Source: Morchella semilibera (lineage: Eukaryota; Ascomycota; Pezizomycetes; Pezizales; Morchellaceae). Taken from it: a stretch of DNA of 64,000 nt. The notes under the pieces are model-generated. The model saw nothing but the letters and a program-made list of their open reading frames with translations. It did no database searches and was not told the DNA's origin. How positions within the stretch are numbered: position 1 is the stretch's first letter; each line of letters opens with the position of its first letter. The DNA lies in contig WBVU01000005.1 of assembly GCA_009192285.1 (NCBI GenBank), positions 3,056,731 to 3,120,730 on the forward strand, given 5' to 3'. The translations under genes were made by a program, and so were the position numbers. Of the stretch, positions 33,733-45,151 are shown in pieces.

Positions 33733-35058
33733 TTACTCAGCAGCGCTCTTTCTTCTCCTCTTGGTCTTTTTCTTCGGAGTCTCCTCAACAACAGCCTCCT
33801 CTTCGGCAGCCTTCTTCCTACTTGAGGTTCGTTTCCTCTTCTCCTTCTCCTTCGTGGCAGGAGTGGGTGCAACTGGCGCAGGGATAGGGGTCTTCTTGAC
33901 AGAGGCAGAAGCGCCATTTACAGCCTTCTTTCCGCGTGGGGTGGCCTTAGTTCTAGATGGAGGGGGAGGGGGTGGTGTGGGAGATTTCACTTCCTCCTCT
34001 TCTTCCTCCTCCTCCTCCTCCTCCTCGGCCTCCTCTTCGGGTTCGGCCTCGGAGAGCTCGGATTCTTCAGGCTCAACGGCTTTGACAGCCTGTGGTTCGG
34101 CCTCTGACTCGGCGTCAGATTCTTCAGCGGGTTCGGTGTGGTTTACCGCGGTGAAGCCAGATGCAGCAGTTACCGCAGCAGCAGGAGCAGTAGCTTCAGA
34201 GTGGGGCTCTTTTGAAGCCTTATATTCAGCAAGTTCCTTGTCATAAACGACACGGTTCTTCTGGTACAGATCTTGCCATGCCTATCAAATGTTGTCAACC
34301 AATTATTCTAAGTGATCACCCATTGCGAGCGACTTACCCTTTTCTCATCCTCTGGCACTTCAGCCCAACGCCTAGTCAATTCGGCGATGACTTCTTTGTG
34401 ACTAGCGCCCTCTCCAAGATCCTTCTTGACGGTATCACGACCCTGATTACAAAACAGGAGGTATGCGGTCATGGGCCTCTTGGGGAGGCCCGGGTCACGC
34501 TTTTCACGCTTACGGCGAGGAGCACGTTTGAGAGGACCCTCCGGTTCCTCTGTGGTCGCACGTGCAGGAGGAGCAACAGATAGCGCCCGAGAGTATGTGA
34601 ACTGGTGGTCACCATTGGGAGCTCCGATGATATGGTCAAAGTACGCGAGTCCAGCACGCGAGGCTCCTTCAGCCGCGTTACGGAGCATAGTCATTGATGT
34701 GACAAACTGGAGATGAATTGAAAGATCCATTGTCAGCGTGATGAGAAAAAAAAAACGTAACACTTCTTCTCGGTCTCTCGATAAATTACAAAAAAATGCA
34801 GACAAGAAATAAAGGGAATAGCACGATGGATAATGAAGTAAAAAAAAAAGACAAAGGAAAAAGGAAATTTCTACTATGGGGATACGCGTTGGAGGTGGCC
34901 CCGAGCGCACTCGGGAATGAGGGGGGACGAGGATGATGGATGGGATGGATGAGAATGCTTACCGCGTCGCGTTTGCGAACAAGGTCATCGTGTTCACTAT
35001 TGACAGCGACCGCCGGCGCAATGACGGCGACCTTGTCTTTTGCGGGTCCTCGCGCCAT
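33733..35058 (-). CDS. HMG-box chromatin protein with acidic and basic tails, 3 exons
   Basis: Exons 34963-35058, 34338-34706, 33733-34281 give 337 aa. A short N-terminus and a helical segment (EHDDLVRKRDA-FVTSMTMLRNAAEG) precede an HMG box at about residues 107-177: LPKRPMTAYLLFCNQGRDTV, HKEVIAELTRRWAEVPEDEK, AWQDLYQKNRVVYDKELAEY. The C-terminal half has a poly-Glu tract, a Pro run and clusters of Lys/Arg (KKKTKRRRKS) suited to nuclear import and DNA binding. This organisation is seen in Hmo1- and Nhp10-type fungal HMG proteins, which act in chromatin or INO80 remodelling. The exact orthology is not settled. The first intron is 256 nt, unusually long here, with a GTAAGC donor and CTGAC branch point; the second is 56 nt. 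Confidence 0.87.
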
Positions 35059-38000
35059 TGTTGGCAGCGATTGATTTGACTGATAGTAAGGTGGGGTAAA
35101 CGGTGATTGCTAGAGATAAGATTACAATAGTAATCCCTTTTTTGGTTATATTAATATTTCACCTTTCTATCTTTAAGGTCGTTACGGTGACGACTCGGAA
35201 AGAGAGATGGATGAAAAAAAAAAAAAGGATGGGTGACGTTGGGTTATGTTGGATGTTGGGGAGGGAAAAGGGAAGAAGGGTGGGAAGAAGAGGGAGAAGA
35301 AAGAGGTTGGGGTTGTGTGCGGGAAGGAAGATTGGGGTGCCCGAGAAAGAAAGGACAGGAAAAGGATGGGGTGATGGCCAGCCTACTTTTGGGTTTTTTT
35401 TTTTTTTGGTTTATGGATGGCCCCTCTCGACTGATGCTGCTCCCTCATCCACCCGCGGCGAGAAGTCGTTGGTTGCTATTTCTTTGGTTCATGACCAAAC
35501 CCTTTGCCAGTTAGCAACCAAGCAACAAGGCAACACTGGCATTAGAGGGCGTGTGATGCCTGGTTACCACGCAACCGTGTCCCCCTCCCGCCAAAACTAG
35601 ACACCTCACCTCTTTCAGTTGAGACACATGCGGCGAGGACTTCAACACACTGGCATAGGTGAGTTATGTAGGTAGAATTTCCCCGTTCAAGCCTCCAACT
35701 AGGTGCACCTAAATCAAATCAAAGGGTTTTGTTCGGTAAGAACACACACTATTCCTTCTTTTTTTTTCTTTCATTTTCTTTTTTATTTTTATTTCCTTTT
35801 TCCTTTTTCCTTCCCCCCTACCCTTCAAGTTCACCGCGGGAAAGATGCCCAGGTCCCGACAACCAAGCCTGATTTTCGGTGTAGTTGGTACAAGCATGCC
35901 TCACTGCATGGCCCGTCGTAACATCAACTTTCTGATCTTTGAGGGAAAGTTCTTAGAACTCCTAAGACCTCACTAATAACTCGTATATCCTCCTTTGCTC
36001 CGCCTTGACTTGTCTTATCGCCTGAGGCCTAGGGGAAATGAGGCGCGGCCGGTCAAAGACCATGGGGCTCATCGATTATGGACAATCCGAACTTATACAC
36101 ATGCGCTTCCACCAGAAGCAAAAGGGTCCTCGAAGGACGACATTTCTGAAGAGCCGAGCTTTTATTTCTTTTTCAGGAAAACTATAAAGGGAAAAAAGAT
36201 GGACGCAAGAAATTTCTGGATACCACTATTTCATCATTCTGTATGGCTTTCCACATGTGAGCATGCGACACTGAGAAAAACGCATTTACGACAACACCCC
36301 CACTGGTTGACTATGAGTGCTTACGCTTACTACAACCACTACATAGTGACGCAATACCAAATTGTAAAAACCCAACAGAGCACGAAAATTAAACAATTTC
36401 ATATATAAGCCAGGCAATAATGATACAAGGAGTAATGTGGTGTCATTGCATTCACCAATGAAATATTGTTACAGCTAGTCAAATACCTTGTCTGAAACCT
36501 TGGATTAGAATGTCTCACGTACCTGAATAATGCTCCGCCGGAGCGTCACGCCTCAATCTCATCAAAAGGAAGCTATATACCCATATGCTCACGCAGACAT
36601 ACGCCCCAGTCATTGATAAGTGAATATCGGTGCATAGACTTACTCGCCTTCGACTATCTGGAGTGAAAATCTGCTACCAAAAGTAGGCATTCGCTCTTGG
36701 TTTTCTTTCCACATAATGATTGAGTCCCATCCATTTTTTCCCTCTCACACGCGCGCTAAATGAAACTTTTCACCATTTATCAACCCAAATGCCACTAGAG
36801 CTCTGATACTACATGTAGTTCTTATTATGGCCAAAATTAATCCTTGGTTGCTCAATATTTACACACCTAGGTACGGGGCATATAATTCGATTCAAAAATC
36901 TATTGAGTCGGAACATCTCTGATCCTAACCCCCCATAGGCATATATAGATCAGCGCAAGAATGATCCTCACCATAATAGTGGTCTCTTGAGCGGATCCAG
37001 ACTTTCACAGTAGAGTAATAATCTCGTACCATCCTATAAACCAACTGCTTCTTTTAACCACCCGTTCGAGCATACCTATAAGCTCTTTTCATAGTCAATA
37101 TATATATTATATATAGAGGATTCAAAGGGCTACAGATCCCTTCTAGCAGTAGTGGTGGGAGAGGCTATAACCAACTCACCAAACCAATACGAGCATAAGC
37201 ATGGTAGAATCAGGGACGGAAGCTAATGCGAGAGGAGTAGGGTTGCACCCGGAAGTCCAACACCTCTTAAATATCGCAAGTTCACTCATTTTTCACAACC
37301 AAGTTTTGCTTGAGAATCGAGACTTCCCTGTACAGCAACCTTATGAATGCTGGGTCCGAAAAAGTATGGGGTAGCCAATTATAAGATAATCCTTCGATTT
37401 TGTTCGTTCTCTTTATATATGTATCTATGAATCCTTAGTTAGATATTGTGGGTTGTCAAAGTAAACCAGACTCAACGGTTATGATGCTACGGACTCACAA
37501 CCCACAAACGGAGTTCTAAATTTGCGAGTCTAATCGGTACCGATATTCAGCTCGACAACCTTGGAGTAGAGTTTTGTCTATTTTTTTTTTTTTGGTGGCG
37601 CGCGCTACATCAGGAGTCCAAATAATTTTGATAACTCGCAATACTAGTAGATCTAGAGATATAATCTCGATATATGTGCCCAGGTCCATCATTCAACAAC
37701 ATCCAATCTTCGCCCTTATATACCACTATCTTCCGAAGGCTTACGCTTTATCTTATAATTTACTCTATCACTCACTACCATAAAGTTTAGGCATATATTC
37801 CTAGAAACAAATTGCCTGAAGTATCTATCAATCAATCGACCAATCAATGAAACAAATTCACGATAAACGGCCGAGTGAGTCTCCGTGACTCAATCTAACC
37901 TGAAATTACTAATCAAATACACACAAGCCTCTTGGTATCAGTCTGAAATCCAAAGATACGAGTTGGAAATCCGATCGATCGTAATAATAAGCAACAGTAA

Positions 38001-40943
38001 TATAGCGTGACCGAATGGGGATCCGGAACACGGCGAACAAATAGTCTAGACAAGGATAACCCCTTCCCGTTTTCCTTACCATGTAAAGCGCGGATGTATC
38101 AGCCCAGCCCAGCCCTATGCTTTCGCTTTTTTTCCCCGCCCCTGCATACTGCATACGCAACGAAAAGTTGAAATACGACTCGAACCCGGGCGATAAAAGC
38201 TGCTGTTGCTTTTTGTTTGTGGGCTTCGTTTGCATACAGGGGCTTCGGGTATTTAGTATGGTTATCCCATATCGGGGTTACTAGAGAGAAATTGCCGTGG
38301 TGAAATGAAGCTATTGATTAGAAACACAAACACCATCTCGGCGTATCTTCCTAAGTTTGTATCTATAACCCTTTATTAGTATAGTGAAGGTCCTACTTTT
38401 GGCACTCTAACGCATTCGGCTAGAAGTTCTATATTATGGATTTTATAAGCAATTGCAATGGAGGTTTGAGTTTCATAGAGATTGCATTTTTCGCAATTCC
38501 TGAGCCTCAGCTAAAGTCGACATGATCATAGCGCAGAGGTGTATGCATCTACTACAGCTAACGGTTAAGATTCCGTATATTTGTAACCCATGCTACATAA
38601 ACATCCCTACAGCCGCGAGTCTTCTTTTTAAGACTCCGAGTACTTCTTGCTCACTAAATTGATATATAACCATGCAAATCTACTTTCACATAACGCTGTC
38701 AATGCAAAGCCGTTCAATAGTCTCAGAAGTGACACATGCACATGCAGATACACACAGCGTACCTTTGTAGTGAAACAAATCTGCGATAAGTCCGAGACAA
38801 TAGTTATAATCATTATCACAGGAAACTTATGCTGGACATATATTGCTTTCCAGATAAAGAAAGCTAACCCATCAGCTTCTTTCTTTATTCTTTTTTTATC
38901 GGGAAGATAGTTTCCTTATTTGGATTCATCTTCCCTATTCGAGATATGATCTCTTTGTTTTCTTTATCTAGTGATTATTTTCTTTATTTGATCTATCTAT
39001 AAAAATAGGGGCTTTGCCCATAGATCAATATCCTACTTCCTATTAGAGAAGCCGATATCCCTATATCCATCAACTTAGTGCCATGTGCAATACATCAGGT
39101 GACTCGATACAGTTCTGCGGCCATGGAGAAGAGGTTGAATTCGCAAGTTGTTACCCGGTATCCGCTTCACGAATGATCACTCGCTATGAGCATCTAGCTA
39201 GCAGATGCGGCGATTGGCCTTGTTTCAATCAGACCTAGATGAGCTGTTTCAAAACCAAACACGAGCCCTAGCGAGAGCATCTCGTGTCCAAGGAGGGCTC
39301 AGAGGACATAAACCACGAACAGCGAGGCTCTGAAAGCTTAAATAACAGCTCGCCTTACGTTCAGTAATTAAACTCTATAGTAACAAGCTGAGAGCTTAAT
39401 GAATGGTCTGAAATGACAAGTGGCTAGCGCTGGAGAATGCGCAGCACATGTATTAATTCACAGATAGAGAGCTGACTCCTTTGCCCCAGAATTTTTCTGT
39501 TGGGGTTATGTTATTACATATTCAGGTCGAGATTTTTTATTATATATTATAGGAATCCAAAAACACGATACCTAAATGCTATAACGATGCTGCGTAGATA
39601 TAGGGAACCGAGATGTTCACATACATTGTTTTCCACCGTGTTATGGCTGGATATATGGAGCGCTGGGGTTCCCGCGGAGAACGCGTTTAATTCCTATATT
39701 TCCAAAGCATTAGAAGTCTGGAGAGAAAAGGGGGGGGGGGGGGTTAAGTGGCTTAAACGTGGCAGCTCTCTGTACATGTGCGAACGGCCTACATCTCGAC
39801 ATCATCGAGGCCCACGACTTTCAACTCAAGTTGAATTCCCCAACTCTAAAGTTAATCTGGTAGATCTAGCTGGGAATAGGTAGTATTACTGCCATCAAAG
39901 CTACATGCATGTACCTACTTACTCACTATGGTCAACGTCGATGGAACCTTCATAGACTGCGCTTACAATTACAAATACACAAATGCTTATCAACTTCCTC
40001 CTATATTTATATGACGAAAGAGCCTTCGAGTATCTGGTAACAGGCGACAGGGTCGGTATTACTGCAGGCAGCAAAATCCCGAAAACACGCACACGGTACT
40101 GGGCTTCGACCAGAAGACCAACTGACCATCCGATGATCTGGATACATGTATGCAGTAACAATTCGATGCACAGACCCCCTCCCCTGTACATCATGAGCTA
40201 AATAACAGGTAACTCCTGAAATAGAAGCTTACCTACCAAGTCTAAGATACATACATGTACATACATCATCAGCCGGTACTCCCATAAAACAGAGGTGACC
40301 ATGATTCAAGTTACTTCATAAGCACACACATAGAAATTTTATCCTCCATTTACTTTATCCACCGGGCAGATAAAGCTTGAGTTCCCTGTTTTGAGCTCTC
40401 CAATGGATTGATGCATTGCTCTAAACAATTACCTACAAGCGCCCGCACTTTGATAAAGCTATTCTAGGAACACATGACGTTTATGGAAATTTCTCTAGAT
40501 CAAGGTTTCCTTTATGGGGATGGATGTTGAATAGATGACCATTTGGGTTGATTCCATAAATAGCAACCAAGTAAATCCGCTTAAGTGCGTGTGGGAGTCA
40601 GAAGGCTTAATTAACAACTTGCGCAACATTGGCGACAACGCTTAGGGAGGCTGTCCAGGTATCTGCCCTGCTGATCCGTATATTTTACAGAGTACATGTA
40701 TGTACTGATATATCTTCTAGATACCTGCTCTGCCTACTTTTCTGGTGAAGTATGATACCTACTTTGTAACGTCAAGTGCTTTCTGGTAGGTGTTGTTGAT
40801 TGGTGCCATATGTCATGTCTCCTCATCCAACTATGGTAAAAAGCAACTCTCGAGTGAGGCTGAAAGTGTATGCATGCGGTGAGTGGTGGGTGACTTGATT
40901 CACAGATATTTACTTAAGGGGCTTAGTAGCCGATAAAGTGCCT

Positions 40944-40965
40944 ATGTAGGTACATGTACCTACAT
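40944..40965. repeat. 22-bp perfect palindrome centred on TACATGTA
   Basis: The sequence ATGTAGGTAC followed by ATGTACCTAC and AT is its own reverse complement. It sits in a 1.25-kb cluster of seven TACATGTA sites (40143, 40252, 40693, 40951, 41124, 41195, 41393). Confidence 0.85.
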
Positions 40966-43107
40966 CTGCTTTCTTGTACTACTCCACCAAAATACGAACT
41001 CAACCGTCGCCAAGTGATTAGATCTACCAGATTAGCAAAGTGCTCTCGCTGAGCATTCCGATGCCGAGCTCCCCCGGTAGAGTGGAAATTTCGCAAACTC
41101 AAACAACATCGGAGAGTCGTATATACATGTAGTTATGCAGAAGTTCAAAGAGGAGTGGGCAGGATGGGGGGGTTGGATCTACAGTTACCTAATATACATG
41201 TATGTATGTTGGCTGTGGCTATGAAGCCAAGAAATCAAAAAGATTCTTCTCACTAAGCTGCTGCTGCAAGCCCACTCTGCCTCACCGCCCTGCAGACGAC
41301 CGTTTATTTCACAAGCGCATATTAGTAGAATAAGAATGGAAAGGCATGAATGGTGATATCCTGACTTTGTGAAGTATGTAACTATTTGTAGGTACATGTA
41401 TATACCTAAATATTTCACTGTATTGTAGGCCATAACAATTCGAACGGTTTGAGGCTCAAGATTGGATTTGTCAAACCCATCCGTCGGAAATCCTATGGTC
41501 AGCATCTTATTCTAGAGGAAGAGGTTTGGAGGTCCCCAACCACCCCTCAAATTATGCATCCCACACCCCCGTCCGCAACCCAGCGCAGTGGTTTCACGGC
41601 ATTAGTGGGGATTGAAGTAGGTGTCGAGGGAAGGGACAGGATTGAATTCTGGAGAGAGGGGTCCCGGCTTAGATAAAGTTGTTTCTAGCAACCCATCAAG
41701 GCTCATGCAAAAGCAAAAGTAAAGATTCCGAAGCCTGGATGGGAAATCCCACAGTCCTGCCTCAGCCCTTTTGACCTTTTCAGCTTTTGGGAGGGGGGGA
41801 GAGGGTTTGGTTGGCTTGAGTCCTCCCCTGGTTTCGGGCAGCGAATGAAACACAGCCTCCTCTTCCATACCCAAAGTGGCTCGATCGCAACTGCGATCCC
41901 GCCGCGGCACTGTATTATTTTTGGGGTTCTGGGTTGCAGGTCCCATCTCGCCGTTCCTGTCATTGGCCTATTCTGGGTGACGTTTGGCCGCCTTAGCGAG
42001 CGAGACAAGAGGGAGATTTTTTTTTATTTTTTTTATATATATTTTATTTAATTTTTTTTATTTAAAATTTTTTTTTTTATCTTTTTCTCTTTCCTTTACG
42101 AAGGAGGGATGGCTGAGAAATTTGTTTACGCTTTTGAGGTAAGATTTACTGTACTGGGCAAGGTGTGGATGCAAATCTGTAACGGAAATCTAAACCCAGG
42201 CATGGATGGGGTGGGGTGGATGGACCGTGGAAGGGGGATACATAGCTGGGAAGGAAGATTCCTGGAAGATTGGGAAGAGATGAAGGGTAGAGAAGTCAGG
42301 GTGGGGGATTTGTGATTTGTTGGCTAACCACATTTATGTGGAGGGTAGGGTACTGTAACGGTACAATCGGTATCGAAAGTGATTGAGAAGGGAACGCATA
42401 ACAAAAAAGCATTTCCTTTTTTGTTTGCTTCCCTTCTCTTTTCACTCATGCCCAGCTTGTTATTTCCTTTCATCTCCCTCTCTCTTGCCCAGTTTTCTAA
42501 CACTGACATTACAATCGTTACGCCGCTATTGGTACAGTTACTCTCTTCTTAATCCCTTGTCTAGCCAAGTGTGCCTTTTCTCATTTCACATCCTCGTGCC
42601 TCTAAGCACTCCACTCTTTCTTTTTTCTTAGTGCTGCGTAACATCGAAGTCTCGCTCTCCCATCTCTCTTTCTCTCCCCCGCCCCCCCCTTGCCAGTTCA
42701 ATTCTATCCGTCTATAGACTGTCTTGTCTTGTCTGCCGCCCGTAAAAGTACTCCTCCACCATCGTACATACAAGTATCCTACCTACCACACTATCACATC
42801 TACCAGTGGCCCAGTGGTAGCAGCAGTACCTATTATACTGTCAACCGACCAGTTACAGCACCAACCCAAGTGACACCTACCACCCACCTACCACTACCAC
42901 TACTCACTACCCTACCGTTAACGCCTGCACTACCACTGCGCTACTGCTGCACTGCTCTTCACTACCCTTACAGCCGCAGCCTCGTTTCCTTGTGCCCGCC
43001 CCAAAACCCTTCTTCCGACGCCCTCTCCGCTCGTTCAGCAGGCCTGTCAGACACATCTTCACCGTAACAAAACCACTCGCTTTTCCCCTACCCCCCCCCT
43101 CCATCAC

Positions 43108-43125
43108 ACACACACACACACACAC
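43108..43125. repeat. (CA)n microsatellite in a CT/CA-rich leader
   Basis: About nine CA units lie within the pyrimidine-rich region upstream of the UPF0658 gene. Confidence 0.8.
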
Positions 43126-43689
43126 CCATACATAGCCGACAGGACCATAACGCCACGATTCTTTCGTTCATCCACAACCACCACCACCACCACCCCCCCC
43201 CCTCCTTTCCTTCTTGAACCCATCAGCCCCCCCGTCCCTCGTTCGCCTTTTTATTTTTATTTTTTACAACCAACCCTCGTTTGCTCGCAGTCTACCTTCC
43301 TGTGGTACTTTCGACAAACGACTTTCCCTTACATCACAAAAGGAGCGTGTGAGAGTGTTTAATTACCCCCCCCCCCACCGACCCGAGCCACGATCCGAGA
43401 TATATCCCAACAAAACTCCGACCCATATACTAGGAGGAAACAAAGAGAAGGAAGTTGGATACGCGGAGAGAGGTAGAAAGACAAGGAGAGAACGGGATAG
43501 ATAAAGAAAGGAACACCTTTTGTTAGTCACGACACCTAGTTTTACAAAAATCCGCTCAGATATACGCGGAGTGCTTTAAATATCGCTTCTTCTCCCAGCT
43601 AGCAAGTTAACACCGTCAAGATTCCATTCGACAGTAGCCGAAATTCCCTCCTCGGAGGAGGTGCTCTTCCGCCGCCGCGAAGATCAGGT

Positions 43690-45151
43690 ATGGTTTACAG
43701 ACCTAATACAACTTGGTCATGGTGCTTTCTGCTCCTGGCCATCATCCAGTCTTGCGCTGTATTGGGACTTGAAGGGTACGTTTATCACCCATCGTCGCAC
43801 TTGAGGCTGAATAAAATCGCACCTGATATGTGGTCGTTTTTCTATATTTCTTTACCTTTTATGTCAAACGTGGGGACTGGTTTAGACGGAAGCTAACTAT
43901 GGGGTCGGAATAGATATGTATTTGCAAAGTTTCAAAATAACCTCAATGTAGATGTTATCAATGATAATAAGCCAAATGCCTTCCAGGCAGCCCAGACGCG
44001 CACGATTCCAACGTAAGTTGATTCTTGAAAGAGACAGACCTCCGTGGCTAACCGCGCTACTAAATTGCACTAGTTATCTTACACTCTTCATTTTTGCTCA
44101 CATGTTTCTCGTGATTCTGTGTTATGATGCTCTGCGCCTAAAGAACACCATTCAAGTCATCGGTATTTGCATATTTAATGGCGCTATGCTTGTTTACGCG
44201 GCTATTCAGATGGATCAGATCAAGGATGCAAATACCGCCTTGAGGGAACTAGGTGTCACTACGGAACTGATTGCTGAGGGAGGCGATCCTCTCACAACGA
44301 AGGGCGCATTGGAGACAAATATTTGGCCATATATTCAGCCGTCTTTGATTGCTATTCCGTGTATCATCGCCTTATCGACAATCTTGATGTGTGTTGTTTG
44401 CTGGAAGCTTTATGATGAGTTTGCTTGGACTATCTACAAGCATATCAGTGCCGATTTAAGAATGAGGAAGAGATATCTCACTTTCCAGGTACGTTGTTGG
44501 ATATCGACTTCCCAGATACATCGAGCACAAACTGACAATATTCTTGTGAACTATATAGATTTTCATTGCCTTGCTCAAATTCGATTTCTTCTTCTTTGTT
44601 GGATTCACTGTCCAGTTTATCGTCATCGTCGCTTCAACTACCAGCTATGTCACGAAACAAATCAAAGGTACTAACAAGGATTATGAATTCTACGTCACCA
44701 TTGTCGTGCTGCCGCTCACAATTGCCTTCTTGATTCTCGCGGCATGGTGTACAAGAAGGGAAAAGAAGCTTGCAATGGGTGGTGTAGTTGTGATATTTTT
44801 CGCAGCGCTTGCGTACTTTATTTTCAAGTTGGTTAGGATGTACCAGTCTCCATATGACGACAGTTATAAGCCTGCGCGACGAAGTTTAACAACTTTTGGT
44901 AAGTTCTGTTTTTAATAGCTGCACGTTCTTCTGGTGCGAGGTACACCTGCTAACCAACAACAGCTGTGATAACTATTATACTCATTATCCTCACAATTGC
45001 CAACGCAATAGCATGCATGGTCAATTTCGACAAGGGCCTAAAACCTCACATCACACGACGAAAGATGTCTGACGAGGAGGAGAAGCACAGCATGACCGAG
45101 ATGAGCAACCATGCTACTCATACCATGCCCTCGCGGATGACGATCGATTAA
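43690..45151 (+). CDS. UPF0658 Golgi apparatus membrane protein, 5 exons
   Basis: Multi-pass membrane protein of the fungal UPF0658 family, reported in the Golgi; its biochemical role is not known. Exons 43690-43775, 43914-44012, 44074-44488, 44559-44898, 44964-45151 join in frame to 375 aa. Introns are 138, 61, 70 and 65 nt with GTACGT or GTAAGT donors. The first segment (WCFLLLAIIQSCAVLGLEG) is hydrophobic. Then follow YVFAKFQNNL, a lumenal or cytosolic stretch, and about six further helices (LTLFIFAHMFLVILCYDAL, IGICIFNGAMLVYAAIQ, LIAIPCIIALSTILMCVVCW, FFFFVGFTVQFIVIVAST, FYVTIVVLPLTIAFLILAA, ITIILIILTIANAIACMVNF). That is close to a seven-helix plan. The tail is charged and cytosolic. Splice phases all agree. 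Confidence 0.88.

Larger units (their letters stand above)
35059..43689. other. 8.6-kb gene-free stretch
   Basis: No coding region is recognisable. From 36 to 41.4 kb the DNA is AT-rich, with TACATGTA at 36810 and seven copies between 40143 and 41400, a run of 14 G (39730-39743) and an AT-rich TTTTCTTTAT/CTATAAAAATAGG module (38876-39030) similar to 6553-6700. That module may be an old LTR-type or other element promoter remnant. From about 42.0 to 43.69 kb the sequence becomes pyrimidine-rich (CCACC, CT and CA repeats), probably the promoter and long leader of the next gene. Confidence 0.5.

Noticed and set aside
35103-35600. 165-codon plus-strand frame upstream of the HMG-box gene
   Set aside because: Arg/Lys/Gly-rich because of GGAAGA-type repeats in a promoter region. 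No homology.
38160-38190. T-loop-like string on the minus strand (GGTTCGAGTC)
   Set aside because: No T stem, anticodon arm or acceptor stem can be drawn around it, so it is not a tRNA. The string at 50331 fails in the same way.
39500-39883. 127-codon frame with a kinase-like string DIWSAGV
   Set aside because: The short similarity stands alone; no other kinase motif lies before or after, and a G run interrupts it.
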